Shown here: positions 61,554 through 64,000 of the stretch, one piece after another
Position numbering within the stretch: the stretch's first letter is position 1
Layout of the letters: the number at the start of each line of letters is the position of its first letter
Origin: GCA-2725625 sp964574215
GTDB taxonomy: Bacteria; Pseudomonadota; Alphaproteobacteria; Rhodospirillales; UBA2165
Reading direction: 5' to 3'
NCBI GenBank assembly: GCA_964574215.1
Contig: CAZNLR010000002.1
Span: forward strand, 62,001-126,000
DNA length: 64,000 bases
Notes under the pieces: model-generated
What the model was told of the DNA's origin: nothing
Seen by the model: the letters and a program-made list of their open reading frames with translations, nothing else
Database searches by the model: none
Position numbers and translations under genes: made by a program

Positions 61554-62435
61554 CTAAACCATCTTGGCAAGAGTTCTCAGCACCGTAATGCGGGCGGTAA
61601 TCATCGCGATCAAGGCGACCGTCGGCGCCAACAGGCTAAGGCTAACCCAAATGGGAAGGTCCAGATTAATCGCCGGCAGCAAACCGGATTCCAATCGACT
61701 GGAGACGAAAACCAGAAAATACAAGACGGGAACGGCAAGGACGACCCCGACAACACCGCCCTGCAGACCGGTCACCAGAGCCCGGAAGGCAAACTGCCGG
61801 GCGATATAGGCGTCCCGGGCGCCGACCGAATGAAGCACGTCGATGGTGTCCTTGTGCAATCCCAATCCGGTGCGGGTGGCGAAAATGACCGTTCCGGCGG
61901 TGATCAGAGCAATCAGCGAAACGATAACCAGGGCGACGATCTCCGCCGAGCGCATGGTCTGGACCAGTCCCCGCAGCCAGATGCTGTGATCGTCAACGGA
62001 AACTCCGGCGACATGCCGGTTCAACAAATCCGAAAGCTTTCCGGCACTGAGATCGGTGCTTCTGTCCACCGTTACGTCGATGATCAAAGGCAGGGGCAAG
62101 CCCTCCGCGTCGGCCGCGGATCCGAGCCAGGGCTTCAAGAGATCGGCGACTTCATCGCGGTCAATGGCGTCGGCGCGTGCCACCCCATCGGTTTTGCGGA
62201 GCAGGCCCAAAGCGGTGCTGATCACCTGTTGATCGGCGTCAGTCGATTCGGCAGCGGGAATCTGCACCGTCATGGTGTCGCGTATATCGCGGCTGAACTT
62301 CCCGGCCATGGTATCGAGAATCATGATGCCAGCAACCGACAACGCCGCCAGGAAAACCATAAAGGAGATCAGCCAAGGTAGAAAACGATTGGAATCGTCT
62401 TTGTCGAGGGCGATTTCCGACCGGCGCAACAACAT
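61554..62435 (-). CDS. ftsX: Cell division protein FtsX
   Basis: Membrane partner of FtsE that couples ATP hydrolysis to periplasmic amidase control at the septum. It has 293 residues. An N-terminal helix (about 19-42), an extracytoplasmic domain (about 45-165) and three C-terminal helices (about 170-280) match the FtsX topology. GLGLHKDTIDVLHSVGARDAYI is the conserved cytoplasmic loop. The ATG follows the ftsE stop directly. Confidence 0.93.
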   Translation of the reverse strand: MLLRRSEIALDKDDSNRFLPWLISFMVFLAALSVAGIMILDTMAGKFSRDIRDTMTVQIPAAESTDADQQVISTALGLLRKTDGVARADAIDRDEVADLLKPWLGSAADAEGLPLPLIIDVTVDRSTDLSAGKLSDLLNRHVAGVSVDDHSIWLRGLVQTMRSAEIVALVIVSLIALITAGTVIFATRTGLGLHKDTIDVLHSVGARDAYIARQFAFRALVTGLQGGVVGVVLAVPVLYFLVFVSSRLESGLLPAINLDLPIWVSLSLLAPTVALIAMITARITVLRTLAKMV

Positions 62436-63227
62436 TCAGACGATCCCTTCCCGATTGGTCGACAGAAGGTCTTCGCCGTCTGAATTCTCCGCTGTATCGA
62501 CAGGAGAGGTTTGGTTGGCGGCGGGCGAATCGCCGGCGGAATAATCGACTGATCCCGGTTGCCCGATCACGGCCAGACGGCCGTTTTCGAGTTTCAGGAT
62601 CGGGCGGTTCAGCTCCCGGATCAGTGATTCATTGTGGGTGGCGATAATGACCGTGGTACCCAATCTATTGAGTTCCTCGAACAAATGCATCAGCCTGGCG
62701 GCTATTCGGTTATCCACATTGCCGGTTGGTTCGTCGGCAAAAAGTATTTTCGGACGGGCGATCACCGCTCTGGCGATGGCGACGCGCTGTTGCTGACCGC
62801 CGGATAAAGTGGGGGGACGGGCCTGCATATGATCGTCCAGAGCGACCCAGGTGAGCAGCTCTTCCACATGTTTGCGGATTTCCGAATCGCGGACGCCTGC
62901 CACCCGCAGGGGCAGGGCGACATTCTCAAAGGCCGTCAAGTGAGGTAATAGGCGAAAGTCTTGAAAAACAACGCCGATTCGCCGTCTTAGTTTGGGCAGT
63001 TCCCGGCGTGGCAAGGTGGCGACATCGCGCCCAAAAAGCGAAATGATTCCCCGGGATGGACGTTGGGCGACGTACATCAAGCGCAACAGGGAAGACTTTC
63101 CGGCTCCCGATGGCCCGACTAAAAAGTGAAACGAACCTGTGGGTAGGGTAAATGAAATGTCCTGCAGCACCTCGGGTCCCAGGCCGTATCGCAGTCCCAC
63201 ATTCTCGAATCGTACGACTTCACTCAT
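62436..63227 (-). CDS. ftsE: Cell division ATP-binding protein FtsE
   Basis: ABC ATPase of the FtsEX complex. The chosen start is ATG 63227, giving 263 residues; a TTG four codons upstream is the alternative. Walker A GPSGAGKS is at 38-45, signature LSGGQQQ at 141-147 and Walker B ILFADEPTGN ends at 170. A C-terminal extension of about 40 residues rich in Ser/Asp is longer than in E. coli FtsE. It is divergent from the zinc-ribbon gene. Confidence 0.95.
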   Translation of the reverse strand: MSEVVRFENVGLRYGLGPEVLQDISFTLPTGSFHFLVGPSGAGKSSLLRLMYVAQRPSRGIISLFGRDVATLPRRELPKLRRRIGVVFQDFRLLPHLTAFENVALPLRVAGVRDSEIRKHVEELLTWVALDDHMQARPPTLSGGQQQRVAIARAVIARPKILFADEPTGNVDNRIAARLMHLFEELNRLGTTVIIATHNESLIRELNRPILKLENGRLAVIGQPGSVDYSAGDSPAANQTSPVDTAENSDGEDLLSTNREGIV

Positions 63228-63437
63228 CCTATATTTCAATTCTCGCAGCTAGAATTACGGTTCGATCAATGGCCACACAATGGCACGTTGGCCGTTGATT
63301 CGTCCAGCGCTGCATGGGTGAACAGCGGTCTGCCGATTTTTAACACTTTGCCAACAATTTGGTGCCTAAATAGGGCCACTTGCGTTGCTAACAGCATTTA
63401 CCTATAAGTATCAACAACGTAATTACAACGGCTGCCG

Positions 63438-64000
63438 ATGTATTTTACCTGTCCATCCTGTTCGACGGCTTATAATGTCGATGGCGCCATGATCGGAAAC
63501 CATGGCCGCGTCGTCCATTGTTTCAATTGCAATCACAGTTGGCATCAGTATCCGGTTGTGGACCCGCCTCAAGCGGCGCCGCAATTCGCGCCACCACCAC
63601 CGCAATATGCCGCGCCGCCGCCGCAATATGGCGCGCCGCCGCAGTATTATGGACCACCGCCAACCCATTACGCGCCCTATCCGGAATATGCCCCCCCGGG
63701 GTCTCCGGCACCTCAGGCGCCCCCGCCAGCACCGGAACCCGAGCCAGAACCGGAACTCGAACCAGAACCAGAACCCGAGCCAATTCCTGAGCCGGAACCC
63801 GAGCCAGAACCCGAACCGATACCGGAAGAGGATTTGCCCAGCGACGAAGAGCTGGATGATATGCTCGGGATGGATGATGTCGAGGAAATGGACGATACCG
63901 CTTCCATGGCAGCGGCAGCCAAATCGGATATGACCGAGATCGATGAGGACGAACTCGAAAATCTGCCCGATCCCGAACCGCTGGATTCGTTCCACGCGGA
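63438..64000 (+). CDS. MJ0042-type zinc-ribbon protein, 3' end cut by window
   Basis: The open frame continues past the window, so only the first 187 residues are seen. The N-terminus MYFTCPSCSTAYNVDG, then VVHCFNCNHSWH, is a CxxC...CxxC zinc ribbon of the MJ0042 type. A Pro/Tyr/Gln region with repeats like PPPQYGAPPQYYGPPP (about 50-85) follows, then a Pro-Glu repeat (about 95-125) and an acidic segment. A membrane helix usually follows in alphaproteobacterial relatives. It is divergent from ftsE, which is the usual neighbour. Function is unknown. Confidence 0.86.
   Translation, partial: MYFTCPSCSTAYNVDGAMIGNHGRVVHCFNCNHSWHQYPVVDPPQAAPQFAPPPPQYAAPPPQYGAPPQYYGPPPTHYAPYPEYAPPGSPAPQAPPPAPEPEPEPELEPEPEPEPIPEPEPEPEPEPIPEEDLPSDEELDDMLGMDDVEEMDDTASMAAAAKSDMTEIDEDELENLPDPEPLDSFHA

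Noticed and set aside
1..64000. tRNA, rRNA, CRISPR arrays, prophage, transposases
   Set aside because: No sequence with the required structure or protein motifs was seen in either strand.

Overview
The window is a chromosomal segment of an alphaproteobacterium, most like the Rhodospirillales. The evidence is a complete division and cell-wall (dcw) cluster running mraY to ligA, split b/b' subunits in an F0 operon, a CcrM-type GANTC methyltransferase, a class II (B12-dependent) ribonucleotide reductase, and an etfBA-hbd block with a PduO-type adenosyltransferase and a twin-transmembrane small protein beside it. Two runs of N, in murG and in smc, show it is a scaffolded draft assembly. Nothing looks like a prophage, insertion sequence, CRISPR array, rRNA or tRNA gene.

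Layout. 1-17959 (+): mraY(partial)-murD-ftsW-murG-murC-murB-ddl-ftsQ-ftsA-ftsZ, lpxC, bamD, recN, ligA. Most junctions are ATGA overlaps, and the exceptional ftsZ-lpxC gap holds two hairpins. 18019-20814 (-): a CHASE2 adenylate/guanylate cyclase with a FecR-like periplasmic partner. 20815-23725: an AT-richer accessory stretch with two orphan exported proteins and many short degenerate inverted repeats. 23726-30591 (-): F0 genes atpI-B-E-F'-F, then smc and a DsbA-like thiol oxidoreductase. 31007-36199 (+): two paralogous nitrate/nitrite-sensing (NIT) proteins, a chemoreceptor and a hybrid histidine kinase, with a perfect FNR-type box upstream. 36236-41587: dciA-like gene, mutY, a flagellin-like coiled-coil protein, small unknown proteins and a SAM methyltransferase. 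41833-49774: a catabolic island with a GntR regulator, a decayed quinone reductase, a four-gene molybdenum hydroxylase whose large subunit is split in two, a MarR regulator, and a fused flavin monooxygenase/old-yellow-enzyme of the 2-aminobenzoyl-CoA/salicylyl-CoA hydroxylase type. 49825-52522 (+): rnhB, ccrM (four GANTC sites just upstream) and an FkbM methyltransferase. 52612-63227 (mostly -): hbd, etfA, etfB, PduO adenosyltransferase, small proteins, nrdJ, plsC, ydcF, ftsX, ftsE. The window ends inside a (+) zinc-ribbon gene with a Pro/Glu-rich tail.

How the parts fit. Peptidoglycan precursor synthesis, divisome assembly and outer-membrane synthesis (lpxC, bamD) are encoded together. The PduO enzyme makes adenosylcobalamin, the cofactor used by NrdJ. 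EtfAB and Hbd serve acyl-CoA oxidation, which could receive products of the CoA-aromatic monooxygenase, although that link is inference.

Most notable for follow-up: a 25-bp-stem palindromic element present twice (17961-18020 and 42517-42575); the FNR box before the twin NIT sensors; the GANTC cluster before ccrM; the split Mo-hydroxylase large subunit; the tandem hairpins before lpxC; and a flagellin-like orphan at 37885-39099. I did not find a clearly new multi-gene system. The NIT receptor/kinase pair and the aromatic catabolic island are the best candidates for unexplored biology.
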